From Lutibacter sp. (lineage in GTDB: Bacteria; Bacteroidota; Bacteroidia; Flavobacteriales; Flavobacteriaceae): a DNA stretch of 5,497 nt. The notes beneath the pieces are model-generated. The model did not search any database. It had not been told where the DNA came from and worked only from the letters and a program-made list of their open reading frames with translations. The position numbers and the translations under genes were made by a program. This document shows, in pieces, positions 5,342 to 5,497 of this stretch (positions within the stretch are counted from its first letter, which is position 1; each line of letters begins with the position of its first letter). The DNA is taken from assembly GCA_030748365.1 (NCBI GenBank), contig JASMME010000001.1, positions 16,693-22,189 of the forward strand. Direction: 5' to 3'.

Positions 5342-5497
5342 TTACCAGGTGTAACTCCTGTCTGCATCCAGACGCAAAAGGATAAACAGTAAGACAGTAA
5401 ACCCCCACAGTGCAGAGCCCCCATAACTGAAAAATGGGAGCGGAATGCCTACTGTCGGCAACAGGCCGACCACCATACCGATATTGATAAAAAAGTG
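5342..5497 (-). CDS. rodA: Rod shape-determining protein RodA, C-terminal 51 residues (5' part outside window)
   Basis: The minus strand reads 51 codons from the right edge to TAA 5344-5342, beginning [14 protein letters not shown], then [17 protein letters not shown] and a last hydrophobic segment before LDADRSYTW. The PFFSYGGS block is the conserved C-terminal loop of SEDS peptidoglycan glycosyltransferases. The [15 protein letters not shown] form points to RodA; FtsW normally has a different residue pattern here. RodA polymerises lipid II during side-wall elongation, together with a class B PBP (PBP2), and is an integral inner-membrane protein. Only the end of the penultimate and the last membrane segment are present, so the catalytic Asp and the start cannot be assessed. 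It is convergent with rpsT, with an 85-nt gap and no clear terminator of its own. Confidence 0.93.
   Translation of the reverse strand, partial: HFFINIGMVVGLLPTVGIPLPFFSYGGSALWGFTVLLFILLRLDADRSYTW

Overview
This window looks like a chromosomal segment from a marine-type Flavobacteriaceae or related Bacteroidota. The proline-tRNA ligase is the archaeal/eukaryotic-type enzyme ending in Tyr, the NifU-family protein carries two tandem Nfu N-terminal domains, the tRNA genes lack an encoded CCA, and several upstream regions carry the Bacteroidota -7 box TAnnTTTG. Genus cannot be assigned from the sequence alone.

Layout. Three genes on the minus strand fill the left 3.2 kb. Read in their own direction they are a Tyr-rich lipoprotein (3155-2124), an OMPP1/FadL-type outer-membrane barrel (2081-735, probably the same transcript), a terminator hairpin (711-683), a promoter with two abutting TAnnTTTG boxes (668-653), and the start of a NifU-family iron-sulfur protein (637-1, cut by the window edge). 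A divergent intergenic region of 100 bp (3156-3255) separates these from a plus-strand translation block: proS, two identical tRNA-Glu(UUC) genes, and rpsT (ribosomal protein S20), closed by a hairpin terminator. At the right edge the C-terminal 51 codons of rodA run in on the minus strand and converge on rpsT.

How the genes work together. The right block is translation machinery: tRNA-Pro charging, tRNA-Glu supply and a 30S protein. The two tRNAs and rpsT seem to share one promoter (about 4749-4778), so the rpsT mRNA 5' end would be made by tRNA 3' processing. The left block is envelope (lipoprotein plus barrel) followed by a separately transcribed Fe-S cluster gene. RodA belongs to cell elongation. 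No intergenic stretch exceeds 300 bases.

No mobile element, CRISPR array, phage gene, toxin-antitoxin or defence locus is visible, and I do not see strong evidence for an undescribed multi-gene system. The least explained item is the lipoprotein, with 32 Tyr in 84 residues and a Ser/Arg tail. Two genuine genes (NifU-family and rodA) are truncated by the window edges and are easy to miss in a simple ORF scan.
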